Source: CALVJJ01 sp045538425 (GTDB taxonomy: Bacteria; Bacillota; Clostridia; Christensenellales; UBA1242). From it: DNA of 18,512 nucleotides. How positions within the stretch are numbered: the first letter of the stretch is position 1; every line of letters starts with the position of its first letter. The notes under the pieces are model-generated. The model made no database searches and was not told the origin of the DNA. It was given only the letters and a program-made list of their open reading frames with translations. The stretch is from assembly GCA_045538425.1 (NCBI GenBank), contig JAZSRJ010000077.1, positions 1 to 18,512 of the forward strand, read 5' to 3'. Position numbers and translations under genes: made by a program. This document shows positions 1 to 7,272 of the stretch, piece after piece.

Positions 1-546
1 GCAACAATGGCTGTAACTATATTCTTCTGGATCCCAGTTGATATTGCTAGTTTCTTCATGTGGAACAGACATAAAGATAGAGAGAAAAAAGAAGTTACAG
101 AAGTTAGAAGATTGAAAGGGTGGCAAGAAGCATTGCTCATAGCAGGTATTGTTATTTGGACAATTGTAGTTGGGTATGTCTTGACACTAATTGATGTAGA
201 AGAAGGTATTTTATCAGACAATCCTACATTATTAAAAGTGGTTTGTTATCTAGATGCGTGTTGTAGTGCTGTTGGTATTGTTAATGGTCTTGCAATTATG
301 TTCCGTTATGCAGAACAGTGGATTGCTTGGTTGATAAGTACACTACTCGAGACAGCTATCAATATTATCTCTGGACAATGGGTATTGCTTGTCCTAAAAG
401 CTGGATATCTAAGCAATACAATCTATGGACTTGTGAGATGGAATCTTTATATTAATAAAAAAGAAAAGAAAGAGATTGGTACAACAACCAATGGTGATGA
501 CAAAATAACAACACAAGATGTTTCGGCTGAGGTGTCGAAAGAGTAG
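1..546 (+). CDS. pnuC: PnuC-family nicotinamide riboside transporter (5' partial)
   Basis: This is an integral membrane protein of the PnuC family, which imports nicotinamide riboside (or related NAD precursors) by facilitated diffusion. The frame is open back to base 1, so the true N-terminus lies outside the window; the ATG at 7 is probably internal. About 180 residues are visible, against roughly 220-250 for the family. Family-like features are an N-terminal helix ending in FFMWNRHKD, a helix with LDACCSAVGIVNGLAIMFRYAEQW, the W-x-x-W pair in EQWIAWLI (the substrate-contact motif in this family), and a last helix ending in NTIYGLVRWN. The C-terminal tail is charged and cytoplasm-like (KKEKKE). 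No terminator follows; the next gene, efp, has its own promoter. Family assignment is from remembered motifs; substrate specificity is inferred. Confidence 0.85.
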   Translation, partial: ATMAVTIFFWIPVDIASFFMWNRHKDREKKEVTEVRRLKGWQEALLIAGIVIWTIVVGYVLTLIDVEEGILSDNPTLLKVVCYLDACCSAVGIVNGLAIMFRYAEQWIAWLISTLLETAINIISGQWVLLVLKAGYLSNTIYGLVRWNLYINKKEKKEIGTTTNGDDKITTQDVSAEVSKE

Positions 547-556
547 TGGAAAACAA

Positions 557-586
557 TTGACAATTAGTTAGTTAATTGGCTACAAT
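557..586 (+). promoter_or_regulatory. Predicted promoter of efp
   Basis: A consensus TTGACA (557-562) is followed after 18 bp by TACAAT (581-586). The expected start near 593 leaves a leader of about 25 nt to the efp start codon. It is consistent with a housekeeping sigma-A promoter. Confidence 0.65.
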
Positions 587-617
587 ATATGTAGAAATTA
601 AGAAAAGGTGAAAAAAT

Positions 618-1175
618 ATGATCGAAGTAAATGATATTAAAAATGGTGTAACACTTTTATATGAAGGCAATCTTTATCAAGTAGTTGAGTTTTTGCACGT
701 AAAACCAGGAAAAGGTAGTGCTTTCATGGTAACAAAACTTAAAAATCTTCGTACAGGTGCAACAATTGAAAAAACATTCAATACCAATGTAAAGTTTGAG
801 AATGCACATATTGATCGTATGCAAGTACAATATTTGTATGAAGCAGGTGATGTATATTATTTCATGAATATGTCAACCTATGATCAATTCGAACTTACTG
901 CAGAACAAATTGGAGATAAAAAGTATTATCTTCGTGAAAACTTGGAAGTAGATATTGTTATGTATCAAGGAGAACTTCTTGGTCTTAACTTGCCAGAAAA
1001 AATCACATTTACCGTTGCTCATTGCGAACCTGCTGTAAAAGGTAATACAGCAACCAACGCAACAAAACCAGCAACAACTGAGACAGGACTTGTTGTCCGT
1101 GTTCCACTCTTTATTAATGAAGGGGAAAAGATTGTTGTTACATCTAGTGACGGAAAATATTATTCTAGAGGATAA
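618..1175 (+). CDS. efp: Translation elongation factor P
   Basis: EF-P binds the ribosome next to the P-site and relieves stalling at polyproline stretches. The 185-residue length is normal for the family. The N-terminal KOW-like domain (about residues 1-60) carries the conserved loop PGKGSAF, with Lys32 at the tip where many bacteria attach a modification; two OB-type domains follow. The C-terminal region has the expected VVRVPLFINEGEKIVV and DGKYYSRG features. The ATG at 618 is preceded by AAAGGTGA at suitable spacing, and the protein starts at the usual MIEVNDIKNG. It has its own promoter and a terminator immediately downstream, so it is probably monocistronic. No modification enzyme gene (EpmA/B/C or YmfI type) is obvious next door, although a FabG-like SDR follows; see the findings. 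Confidence 0.97.
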   Translation: MIEVNDIKNGVTLLYEGNLYQVVEFLHVKPGKGSAFMVTKLKNLRTGATIEKTFNTNVKFENAHIDRMQVQYLYEAGDVYYFMNMSTYDQFELTAEQIGDKKYYLRENLEVDIVMYQGELLGLNLPEKITFTVAHCEPAVKGNTATNATKPATTETGLVVRVPLFINEGEKIVVTSSDGKYYSRG

Positions 1176-1176
1176 A

Positions 1177-1206
1177 AAAAGGCAACCAGCATGGTTGCTT
1201 TTTTTG
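1177..1206 (+). terminator. Rho-independent terminator of efp
   Basis: The stem GCAACC (1182-1187) / GGTTGC (1193-1198) has a 5-nt loop. It is extended by a G-U pair and A-T pairs and ends in a T-run to 1205. It starts right after the efp stop codon. Confidence 0.9.
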
Positions 1207-1247
1207 TGTAATTTTGATATTCTAAGATAGATGATATACATCAATTG

Positions 1248-1253
1248 TATAAT
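1248..1253 (+). promoter_or_regulatory. Possible -10 element for the fabG-like gene
   Basis: A perfect TATAAT lies 25 bp ahead of the chosen GTG start, downstream of the efp terminator. No good -35 is seen at 16-18 bp, so the promoter call is weak. If real, it excludes the ATG at 1231 as a start. Confidence 0.4.
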
Positions 1254-1278
1254 GGATAACCTAATAGGAGTGAAGTCT

Positions 1279-2022
1279 GTGAGAAAAGTAGCATTGGTAA
1301 CTGGGTCAAGTCGTGGAATTGGTCGTGAGATCGTTAGACAATTTGCTCAAGTGGGATATAATGTTGTTGTCACATACAACAAGGAAAAAGAGAAAGCTGA
1401 TCAATTGGCAGCAGAAGTGGAAAGTATGGGAGTAGAATGTCTTACCATTCAATGCAATATAGCCAACGAAGAAGAAGTAAAAACCATGGTCGATGCTGTG
1501 ATCAACAAATGGGGACATATTGAAGTATTGGTCAACAATGCAGGTATTGCTATTGATTCTTTGTTTCAAGATAAGACGGTAGATAATTTTCGAAAGACGT
1601 TGGATGTTAATTTGATTGGAACATTTTTAGTGTCAAAATATGTTGGAGAACATATGTACCAAAACAAATATGGAAAGATAATTAATATTGCATCTACCAA
1701 TGGCATCAATACCTATTATCCTATGTGTCTTGATTATGATGCATCTAAAGCAGGGATTATTTCGCTTACGCATAATTTGGCTATACAATTCGCACCATAT
1801 GTTAATGTTAATGCAGTTGCTCCAGGCTTTATTGCAACAGAAAGCGAAATATCTGGGATGAATGAAGAGTTTGTTGCCATGGAAGAAGAAAAGGTGCTTG
1901 TGCGTCGTGCTGGTACGGAAGAAGATGTCGCCAATGTTGTCTTGTTTTTAGCAAGTGATAAAGCGCGATTTGTTAATTCCGAAGTGATACGAGTAGATGG
2001 CGGTGTATATGGTAATTATTAA
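1279..2022 (+). CDS. fabG: FabG-like short-chain dehydrogenase/reductase
   Basis: This is a classical NAD(P)-binding SDR, most like 3-oxoacyl-[acyl-carrier-protein] reductase, which reduces 3-ketoacyl-ACP in fatty acid elongation. The GTG at 1279 is chosen because AGGAG (1266-1270) precedes it by 8 bp and the protein then begins (V/M)RKVALVTGSSRGIG, as in FabG; the in-frame ATG at 1231 adds 16 atypical residues. Visible motifs are the cofactor loop TGSSRGIG (residues 8-15), NNAG (86-89), and the catalytic Ser139, Tyr153 and Lys157 (YDASK). The C-terminus has the usual VNSEVIRVDGGVYGNY. The length of 247 residues matches the family. It is not in a visible fab cluster. In Bacillus a FabG-like SDR (YmfI) acts in EF-P modification, so that role is an alternative given its place just after efp. 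Confidence 0.85.
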   Translation: MRKVALVTGSSRGIGREIVRQFAQVGYNVVVTYNKEKEKADQLAAEVESMGVECLTIQCNIANEEEVKTMVDAVINKWGHIEVLVNNAGIAIDSLFQDKTVDNFRKTLDVNLIGTFLVSKYVGEHMYQNKYGKIINIASTNGINTYYPMCLDYDASKAGIISLTHNLAIQFAPYVNVNAVAPGFIATESEISGMNEEFVAMEEEKVLVRRAGTEEDVANVVLFLASDKARFVNSEVIRVDGGVYGNY

Positions 2023-2049
2023 AAAAAGAAGTCAATTAGACTTCTTTTT
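2021..2049. terminator. Bidirectional terminator between fabG and the HAD gene
   Basis: GAAGTC (2028-2033) pairs with GACTTC (2039-2044) around the loop AATTA. An A-run precedes it and a T-run follows, so it can end transcripts from both strands. The stop codon of the minus-strand gene lies inside the loop. Confidence 0.85.
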
Positions 2050-2653
2050 CTTTATTTTCTAGGTCTTTTTGATTGCCTAATATCTCTAACATATTACCCA
2101 ACTGATTGAGTTTTTGATTCTTTTTGTACCACTCAAATTGATGTAGGTATTGATCAATATGTTCTTTGGTAAGACTTTGATCATAACTAGTTGTAATGCG
2201 ATGGGATGCAGGTATATGGGTCAGTTGTTTTGTGGCATCATCGTCGATGACAACATAATTGGGATAATGATTGATGGTGTGAAAGAATGCATAATCTGAC
2301 CAATGATAAGTAGCATCTGGTTGATCGAGCTGGTGAGTTGTTTTGTATTTGTATAGATAAAGCCCAATAGCATTTTCACGACGATAGATATTGAGAGGGA
2401 GTTTGTAAAGTGGGATAGTTGGGTTCAATCCATATAGCAAAAGCAACTCTTGACAAGGTTGCCAATGATAGCGATGTTGTGATGTAACAACAATAGAGAT
2501 ATCGTAATGTGGTTGTAGTTGTTGTGCTAAATAATTGATGGCATGGATACTTGCTGGGTTTAGTTCGGTAGATCGATAAATAGGAATTGCGCGATTGCGA
2601 TTGTCCCAAAGAGTACCATCAATATCTAAAAAGATAAAAAATGTTTTGTCCAT
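2036..2653 (-). CDS. HAD-superfamily phosphatase-like protein
   Basis: This 205-residue soluble protein begins MDKTFFIFLDIDGTLWDN. The start at 2653 is preceded on the minus strand by AGGAGG six bases upstream; a longer reading frame (to 2692) would start inside the likely promoter. HAD motif I is FLDIDGT with nucleophile Asp10 and acid/base Asp12. Motif II-like VVTSQHRYHW follows at about residues 68-77, and the late acidic motif is YVVIDDDATKQL. The mid-region resembles the HAD domains that read 'LTSxWR', found among phosphatases of the RNA-repair-associated type, but that link is uncertain. The protein is rich in Gln, His and Tyr. It is transcribed alone, divergently from pflB and convergently with fabG. 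The substrate cannot be deduced from the sequence. Confidence 0.75.
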   Translation of the reverse strand: MDKTFFIFLDIDGTLWDNRNRAIPIYRSTELNPASIHAINYLAQQLQPHYDISIVVTSQHRYHWQPCQELLLLYGLNPTIPLYKLPLNIYRRENAIGLYLYKYKTTHQLDQPDATYHWSDYAFFHTINHYPNYVVIDDDATKQLTHIPASHRITTSYDQSLTKEHIDQYLHQFEWYKKNQKLNQLGNMLEILGNQKDLENKEKEV

Positions 2654-2726
2654 AGCCATCCTCCTAATTACATTGTATACTATATGTGTCACAATTGCAA
2701 GATATGTTTTTTATAAAAAGAAAAGT

Positions 2727-2745
2727 GTTGTCTAAAATTGACAAC
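2727..2745. promoter_or_regulatory. Inverted repeat overlapping the pflB promoter (possible operator)
   Basis: GTTGTC (2727-2732) and GACAAC (2740-2745) form a perfect 6-bp inverted repeat around TAAAATT. Two further matches after one mismatch extend the arms. It covers the -35 hexamer of pflB, a natural place for a repressor. It resembles, but does not match in spacing, the redox repressor Rex site (TTGT-AA, 4 bp, TT-ACAA). Confidence 0.5.
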
Positions 2746-2767
2746 AATGCAAAAAATATACTACAAT
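2738..2767 (+). promoter_or_regulatory. Predicted promoter of pflB-pflA
   Basis: TTGACA (2738-2743) is followed after 18 bp by TACAAT (2762-2767). The predicted start near 2774 gives a leader of about 24 nt before the pflB ATG at 2798, which carries AAAAGGAG. Confidence 0.65.
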
Positions 2768-2797
2768 AAGTGTATAGAACATAAAAAGGAGAACATT

Positions 2798-5035
2798 ATG
2801 AGTATAACAGCGAATACTGGTTGGGCAGGATTCAAAGGAACTGCTTGGAAAGAGTCTATCAATGTAGCAGATTTTATTTTGTCCAACTATAAAGAATATA
2901 AAGGAGATGATACTTTCTTAGCATCTATCTCTCCAAAAACAAAAAAAGTTTGGGAAAAATGTGAAAAACTGATTGCCAAAGAAACAAAACTTGGACTGCT
3001 TGATGTAGAACTTAAGGCTGTGTCTGGTATCAATACTTTTGGAGCTGGATATATTGATAAAGCGAGTGAAGTGATTGTTGGTCTCCAAACAGACAAACCT
3101 TTGAAGCGTATTGTCAATCTATACGGTGGAAAACGTATGGCTGAAAAAGCGCTTGAAGCATACAACAAACGCATGAATCCAGAAATTAAAAAACATTTTT
3201 GGCAATACAGAAAAACACACAATGAAGGTGTATTTGATGCCTATACACCAGATATTAGAAAGGCAAGATCTGCAGGACTCATTACAGGACTTCCAGATGC
3301 GTACGGCCGTGGTCGTATTATTGGAGATTATCGTCGCGTGGCGCTATATGGTATTGATGCTTTGATCGAACAAAAACAAAAAGATCTGCTTACCATTCCA
3401 GTTGTCAGTGAGGAAAATATTAGACTTAGAGAAGAAGTCAATGAGCAAATTAGAGCGCTAGAAGAGATGAAAGAGATGGCAAAGACTTATGGTTTTGATA
3501 TCTCTCGTCCAGCAACCAATGCAAAAGAAGCAGTACAATGGTTGTATTTTGGATACCTTGCTAGTGTTAAGGAAAACAATGGTGCAGCCATGAGTCTTGG
3601 TAGAACTTCAACATTCCTTGACATCTATATCGAAAGAGATCTAAAGGCTGGTCTTTTGTCTGAAGAAGAAGCGCAAGAACTCATTGATCAATTCATTATC
3701 AAACTAAGACTCGTAAGACATCTTCGTACACCAGATTATGATGAAGTATTTGCAGGCGACCCAACATGGGTAACCGAAACAGTAGGTGGGATGCTAGATG
3801 ATCAAAAGAGTTTAGTTACGAAAAACTCTTTTAGATATCTCCAAACACTGATCAATCTCAATCCATCTCCAGAACCAAACTTAACTGTGCTTTGGTCAGA
3901 CAAACTACCAAGCAACTTTAAGAAGTTCTGTGCGAAGATCTCTATCTTAACAGATGCTATCCAATACGAAGGGGACGAGGTGATGCGTCCACTTTATGGC
4001 AATGATTATGCCATTGCTTGTTGTGTATCAGCTATGCGTGTTGGAAAACAAATGCAATTCTTTGGTGCTAGATGTAACTTGGCAAAAGCGCTATTATATG
4101 CTATCAATGGTGGTGTAGACGAAAAGAGTGGAAAAGTGGTAGTTGACGGACTAGAGAAAAACACCCAAGCCACACTCACATATGAAAAAGTATGGGCAAG
4201 TTATAAAAAGACACTTGAAAAAGTAGCAAAAACATATGTCGATGCTATGAATATCATTCATTATATGCATGACAAATATGCTTACGAACGTGGTCAAATG
4301 GCGCTTCATGATACAGTGGTTGAGCGTCTTATGGCATTTGGTGCAGCGGGATTTTCTGTTGTAGCAGATTCTCTTAGTGCGATCAAATATGCAAAAGTAA
4401 AACCAGTGAGAAATGAGTTTGGTATTGCCATCGACTTTCAAGTTGAAGGAGATTTTCCAAAGTTTGGGAATGATGATGATAGAGTAGATAGTATTGGTGT
4501 TGAAGTGGTACAATATTTTTATGATTGCTTGAAAGCGAATAAGTTGTATCGTGAAGCAAAACATACTTTGTCACTTCTTACCATTACAAGTAATGTTATG
4601 TACGGTAAAAAGACTGGTAGTACTCCAGATGGCAGAAAAGGTGGTCAACCATTTGCTCCAGGTGCTAACCCAATGCATGAAAGAGATAATTCTGGTGCAC
4701 TTGCAAGTCTTAATTCTGTTGCAAAGATTCCATATTGCAATTGCTGTCAAGATGGTATTAGCAATACATTCTCTATTACACCTAATGCGCTTGGTCATGA
4801 TGAAAAAGCAAGAATTAATAATTTGGTAGATATTCTAGATGGATACTTTGTCCAAAACGCACAACATCTTAATGTCAATGTGCTTAATCGTGATTTGTTG
4901 ATTGACGCGATGAATCATCCAGGGAAATATCCAAGCCTAACGATTAGAGTATCTGGATATGCTGTCAACTTTAATAAGTTGTCTAGAGCACATCAAGAAG
5001 AAGTTATTAGTAGAACGTTCCATGGGAAGAAATAA
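2798..5035 (+). CDS. pflB: Formate C-acetyltransferase (pyruvate formate-lyase)
   Basis: This cytoplasmic glycyl-radical enzyme converts pyruvate and CoA to acetyl-CoA and formate in anaerobic fermentation. The 745-residue protein is close to the E. coli length (760). The ATG at 2798 follows AAAAGGAG by a normal distance; an upstream in-frame TTG at 2738 is the -35 hexamer itself. Diagnostic residues are the catalytic pair Cys408-Cys409 in DYAIACCVSAM, followed by VGKQMQFFGARCNLAKALLYAINGG, and the C-terminal glycyl-radical loop RVSGYAVNF with Gly720. Other conserved blocks are GVFDAYTPDI, GLPDAYGRGRIIGDYRRVALYG and TPDGRKGGQPFAPGANPMH. It is translationally coupled to pflA (TAATG overlap). 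Radical formation makes the active enzyme oxygen-sensitive, which suggests anaerobic growth. There is no sign of truncation. Confidence 0.98.
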   Translation: MSITANTGWAGFKGTAWKESINVADFILSNYKEYKGDDTFLASISPKTKKVWEKCEKLIAKETKLGLLDVELKAVSGINTFGAGYIDKASEVIVGLQTDKPLKRIVNLYGGKRMAEKALEAYNKRMNPEIKKHFWQYRKTHNEGVFDAYTPDIRKARSAGLITGLPDAYGRGRIIGDYRRVALYGIDALIEQKQKDLLTIPVVSEENIRLREEVNEQIRALEEMKEMAKTYGFDISRPATNAKEAVQWLYFGYLASVKENNGAAMSLGRTSTFLDIYIERDLKAGLLSEEEAQELIDQFIIKLRLVRHLRTPDYDEVFAGDPTWVTETVGGMLDDQKSLVTKNSFRYLQTLINLNPSPEPNLTVLWSDKLPSNFKKFCAKISILTDAIQYEGDEVMRPLYGNDYAIACCVSAMRVGKQMQFFGARCNLAKALLYAINGGVDEKSGKVVVDGLEKNTQATLTYEKVWASYKKTLEKVAKTYVDAMNIIHYMHDKYAYERGQMALHDTVVERLMAFGAAGFSVVADSLSAIKYAKVKPVRNEFGIAIDFQVEGDFPKFGNDDDRVDSIGVEVVQYFYDCLKANKLYREAKHTLSLLTITSNVMYGKKTGSTPDGRKGGQPFAPGANPMHERDNSGALASLNSVAKIPYCNCCQDGISNTFSITPNALGHDEKARINNLVDILDGYFVQNAQHLNVNVLNRDLLIDAMNHPGKYPSLTIRVSGYAVNFNKLSRAHQEEVISRTFHGKK

Positions 5036-5739
5036 TGAAACAAGTAACAGGTAATGTCGCAGACATCGAAACAATGGGGTTAGTTGATGGGCCAGGCGTG
5101 CGCATGGTGGTATTTTTACAAGGGTGTCCTTTGCGCTGTGCGTATTGCCACAATCCCGAAATGCTAGACCATACTGTACAAAAACAAACTTTTACGCCAG
5201 AAGAAATGGTGAAAAAGATTAAGCGTTATCGTGGATACTATCGTGATGGTGGAGTAACGATTTCTGGTGGCGAACCCCTCTTACAACAAGCATGGGTGAC
5301 CGAGGTGTTCAAACTTTGTCAGGCGGAAGGTATTCATACATGTCTAGATACGGCTGGTAGTGTACTGGTCAATACAGATGTCTTAGACTATACCGATCTT
5401 GTGATACTAGATGTCAAAGATTTGGATAGTGCTAGATATGAAGAATTGGTCGAAATGAAAGATAACAACTTCTATGCTTTTGTGGATCTATGTCAAAAAA
5501 AGAATAAGAAGATGTGGTTAAGACAAGTAATTGTTCCAGGTTGGAATGACACAGAAGAAAGTGTCTTACAACTTAAAAACTGGGCAAGCCAATTGCAACA
5601 TGTTGAAAAGATAGAATTGCTTCCATACCATGATATGGCAAAGTCAAAATACAAACAACTAGGACTAACGTATAGACTAGAAGAGACACCTGTCATGGAT
5701 GTAGATCGTTGTGAGCAACTACAACAATTGTTACAATAA
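5035..5739 (+). CDS. pflA: Pyruvate formate-lyase activating enzyme (radical SAM)
   Basis: This radical S-adenosylmethionine enzyme abstracts hydrogen from the active-site glycine of PflB to make the glycyl radical. At 234 residues it is slightly shorter than E. coli PflA (246). The cluster-binding motif C-x3-C-x2-C is at Cys31, Cys35 and Cys38 (CPLRCAYCHNPE), preceded by the family block DGPGVRMVVFLQG. The SAM-binding SGGEPLLQ follows, then DLVILDVKD and WLRQVIVPGWND, and the C-terminal ELLPYHDMAKSKYKQLG typical of PflA. The start codon shares its first A with the pflB stop (TAATG), which indicates translational coupling. A strong terminator follows. It needs a [4Fe-4S] cluster, so it depends on an Fe-S assembly system such as the SufCB pair in this window. 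Confidence 0.97.
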   Translation: MKQVTGNVADIETMGLVDGPGVRMVVFLQGCPLRCAYCHNPEMLDHTVQKQTFTPEEMVKKIKRYRGYYRDGGVTISGGEPLLQQAWVTEVFKLCQAEGIHTCLDTAGSVLVNTDVLDYTDLVILDVKDLDSARYEELVEMKDNNFYAFVDLCQKKNKKMWLRQVIVPGWNDTEESVLQLKNWASQLQHVEKIELLPYHDMAKSKYKQLGLTYRLEETPVMDVDRCEQLQQLLQ

Positions 5740-5766
5740 AAGAAAGAGTGTCACTCTTTCTTTTTT
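5738..5766 (+). terminator. Rho-independent terminator of the pfl operon
   Basis: An 11-bp stem (5738-5748 with 5754-5764) around the loop TGTCA is followed by a T-run. The last bases of the pflA stop codon are part of the stem. Confidence 0.92.
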
Positions 5767-5773
5767 GTTGGTC

Positions 5774-5802
5774 TTGAAAAATCTATATAGTTGTGGTATA
5801 CT
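5774..5802 (+). promoter_or_regulatory. Predicted promoter of the GNAT gene at 5843
   Basis: TTGAAA (5774-5779), 17 bp, then TATACT (5797-5802) with an upstream TGG that makes it an extended -10. It lies directly after the pfl terminator. Confidence 0.7.
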
Positions 5803-5842
5803 ATTAATAGATATCCCTTTATGGGGGCAGAGGAGAAAGATC

Positions 5843-6451
5843 ATGGAACAATATGGTGCATTTGCAAATGTAACAAGACAAATGATTATCTATAAAGAAA
5901 AAATATACGAATTGAAAAGAACAAAAGAATACTCTACAGGACGTGGGCTTCGCGATACTGGAATTGAATATATGCTTACCCGCAATGGCAAAATGGCAGG
6001 GTGTGCTTATGTCATGATACAAGGGCCAGGAAAAGAAGTAGAACAAAATTATGGATTGGATTATTTTTTAGTAAAAGCCGATGCTGTCTTTGAATTAACG
6101 GATATCCAAATTAAAGATAAATATCAAAATGATGGATTAGGTAGTGTGCTTTTTAATGCTATCTTAAAAGATTTTCATTATTATAGATCTATTAGTGATT
6201 CAAAACTTGAGTTTATCTTTGTGAGACGCAATTCTGCACAAGCCAATCGATTTTATGAAAAATGGGGTGCTGAGATTAATGAAGAAGATCCAAGACTAGA
6301 AGATGGTGCACTTTGTTATATGATCATCAAAGAGCCTATGATCAAGGCGCAATATAATGGGAAAAAGATTTGTCCAATAAAATTAATTAATCGCATGAGG
6401 GACACGGAAAAAAGTGCTGATCCCAACGATTATACTTGTAATATGGAATAA
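5843..6451 (+). CDS. GNAT-family N-acetyltransferase
   Basis: This 202-residue soluble protein has a GNAT core. Residues about 85-110 read FELTDIQIKDKYQNDGLGSVLFNAILKDF, the beta4-alpha3 acetyl-CoA binding segment with the Q/R-x-x-G-x-G type loop (NDGLGS). A later strand-helix, FIFVRRNSAQANRFYEKWGAEI, matches the usual NxxAxxFYxxxGF-type end of the fold. The ATG at 5843 is preceded by AGGAG at 7 bp and lies inside the transcript from the promoter at 5774-5802; the longer frame from 5711 would overlap pflA and its terminator. A C-terminal extension of about 40 residues with several basic residues and two Cys follows the GNAT core. The acceptor substrate cannot be read from sequence. No terminator separates it from the next gene. 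Confidence 0.8.
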   Translation: MEQYGAFANVTRQMIIYKEKIYELKRTKEYSTGRGLRDTGIEYMLTRNGKMAGCAYVMIQGPGKEVEQNYGLDYFLVKADAVFELTDIQIKDKYQNDGLGSVLFNAILKDFHYYRSISDSKLEFIFVRRNSAQANRFYEKWGAEINEEDPRLEDGALCYMIIKEPMIKAQYNGKKICPIKLINRMRDTEKSADPNDYTCNME

Positions 6452-6493
6452 GTGAAAATAAATATATAATTATTAACAAAACATAGCAAGGAA

Positions 6494-6545
6494 ACTAAAA
6501 TTAAAACAGTGTATTTTACCTATTTGATGTGTTTTAATTTTTAGT
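6494..6545. repeat. Imperfect inverted repeat upstream of the gene at 6558
   Basis: The arm ACTAAAATTAAAACA (6494-6508) pairs with bases 6530-6545 as a 15-bp stem with a single bulged T and a 21-nt loop. The stem is almost entirely A-T and has no trailing T-run, so it is a poor terminator. It ends just before the ribosome binding site AAGG (6548-6551) of the next gene and could be an operator or a translation-controlling hairpin. Confidence 0.5.
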
Positions 6546-6557
6546 GTAAGGTTTAAT

Positions 6558-7232
6558 ATGAAAATTGAGAAGTTTAATTTTGAAGAATTTAAAGATATTA
6601 TACTATCCAATGTTCAAGACAAAAATATTTTATTTCATTGTTCACCTGTTGGTAATTTGACAGAATTGAAACCTAATAGGTCTTGGGCATATAAAAAAGG
6701 TACACAACCTTGTGTTTTTGCATCTTATCATTTGAATTCTATATTGTTTTATGGAAGTAGAAAACATTTGGGTGGGTTGGATGGTCAATATGGTTTAATG
6801 AATAATAATGGTGAAGTATATTTTTATGAGGCATATGAAGATGCTCTCAAAAAAGTGTTTGACAAAGAAAAATGTTATATTTATATAGTTGACAAAGAAA
6901 ACTCGCATTTTGAAGAAAATCAAACATCTTATTCTGCGGAAGTTGTTGATGGAACGGGGAATAGTGTAAAACTCTTGAAATGTTATGAAGTAGAAAATAT
7001 TTATGCGTTAATGCAAGAATTTGAAAAGCATAATTTATTGCATCTTTTCTATTATAGAGATTATGGCGAAAAAGAGTTTGAGATGATTTTGGAACATCTA
7101 GAAGATTTGATAAAATATTATAGTCAAAATCCCAATAGTCCATATTATCAATTTTGTCTAAAGAAATATCAAAAAGCAGCCGAAGAATTAAAAAATATGA
7201 ATTCTTCAACGAACGATATAAATAACGAATAA
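6558..7232 (+). CDS. Orphan protein, possible ADP-ribosyltransferase-like fold
   Basis: This 224-residue protein is one I do not recognise with confidence. The N-terminal half has the pattern ILFHCSPVGNLTELKPN (about residues 24-40) followed by QPCVFASYHLNSILFYGSR. It resembles the 'LYHGS...L.P...VFAT...A..F' opening of many ADP-ribosyltransferase-like proteins, with His27 and Tyr/Ser as candidate NAD-site residues. A glutamate-rich strand region, YSAEVVDGTG and KLLKCYEVENIYAL, could supply the third residue. The C-terminal third (about 140-215) is predicted helical and rich in Tyr, Lys and Glu. AAGG at 6548-6551 precedes the ATG by six bases. The gene looks more AT-rich than its neighbours and sits behind an unusual hairpin, which hints at recent acquisition. 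No antitoxin-like partner follows; TetR converges on it. The fold call is a resemblance only. Confidence 0.5.
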   Translation: MKIEKFNFEEFKDIILSNVQDKNILFHCSPVGNLTELKPNRSWAYKKGTQPCVFASYHLNSILFYGSRKHLGGLDGQYGLMNNNGEVYFYEAYEDALKKVFDKEKCYIYIVDKENSHFEENQTSYSAEVVDGTGNSVKLLKCYEVENIYALMQEFEKHNLLHLFYYRDYGEKEFEMILEHLEDLIKYYSQNPNSPYYQFCLKKYQKAAEELKNMNSSTNDINNE

Positions 7233-7240
7233 ACTTTATA

Positions 7241-7272
7241 AAAAAAAGAGAACAAACATTGTTCTCTTTTTT
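7241..7272. terminator. Bidirectional terminator between the orphan gene and tetR-like gene
   Basis: A 12-bp stem (7242-7253 with 7261-7272) around AAACATT contains GAGAAC/GTTCTC and has A/T tracts on both sides. It serves both convergent genes; its end touches the stop codon of the minus-strand gene. Confidence 0.9.

Noticed and set aside
873..1244. Minus-strand frame of 123 codons over efp
   Set aside because: It is a shadow of the efp coding strand, has no ribosome binding site, and its start lies in the fabG promoter region.
4151..4564. Minus-strand frame of 137 codons inside pflB
   Set aside because: It lies wholly inside a well conserved pflB coding region, with low-complexity composition and no start signals.
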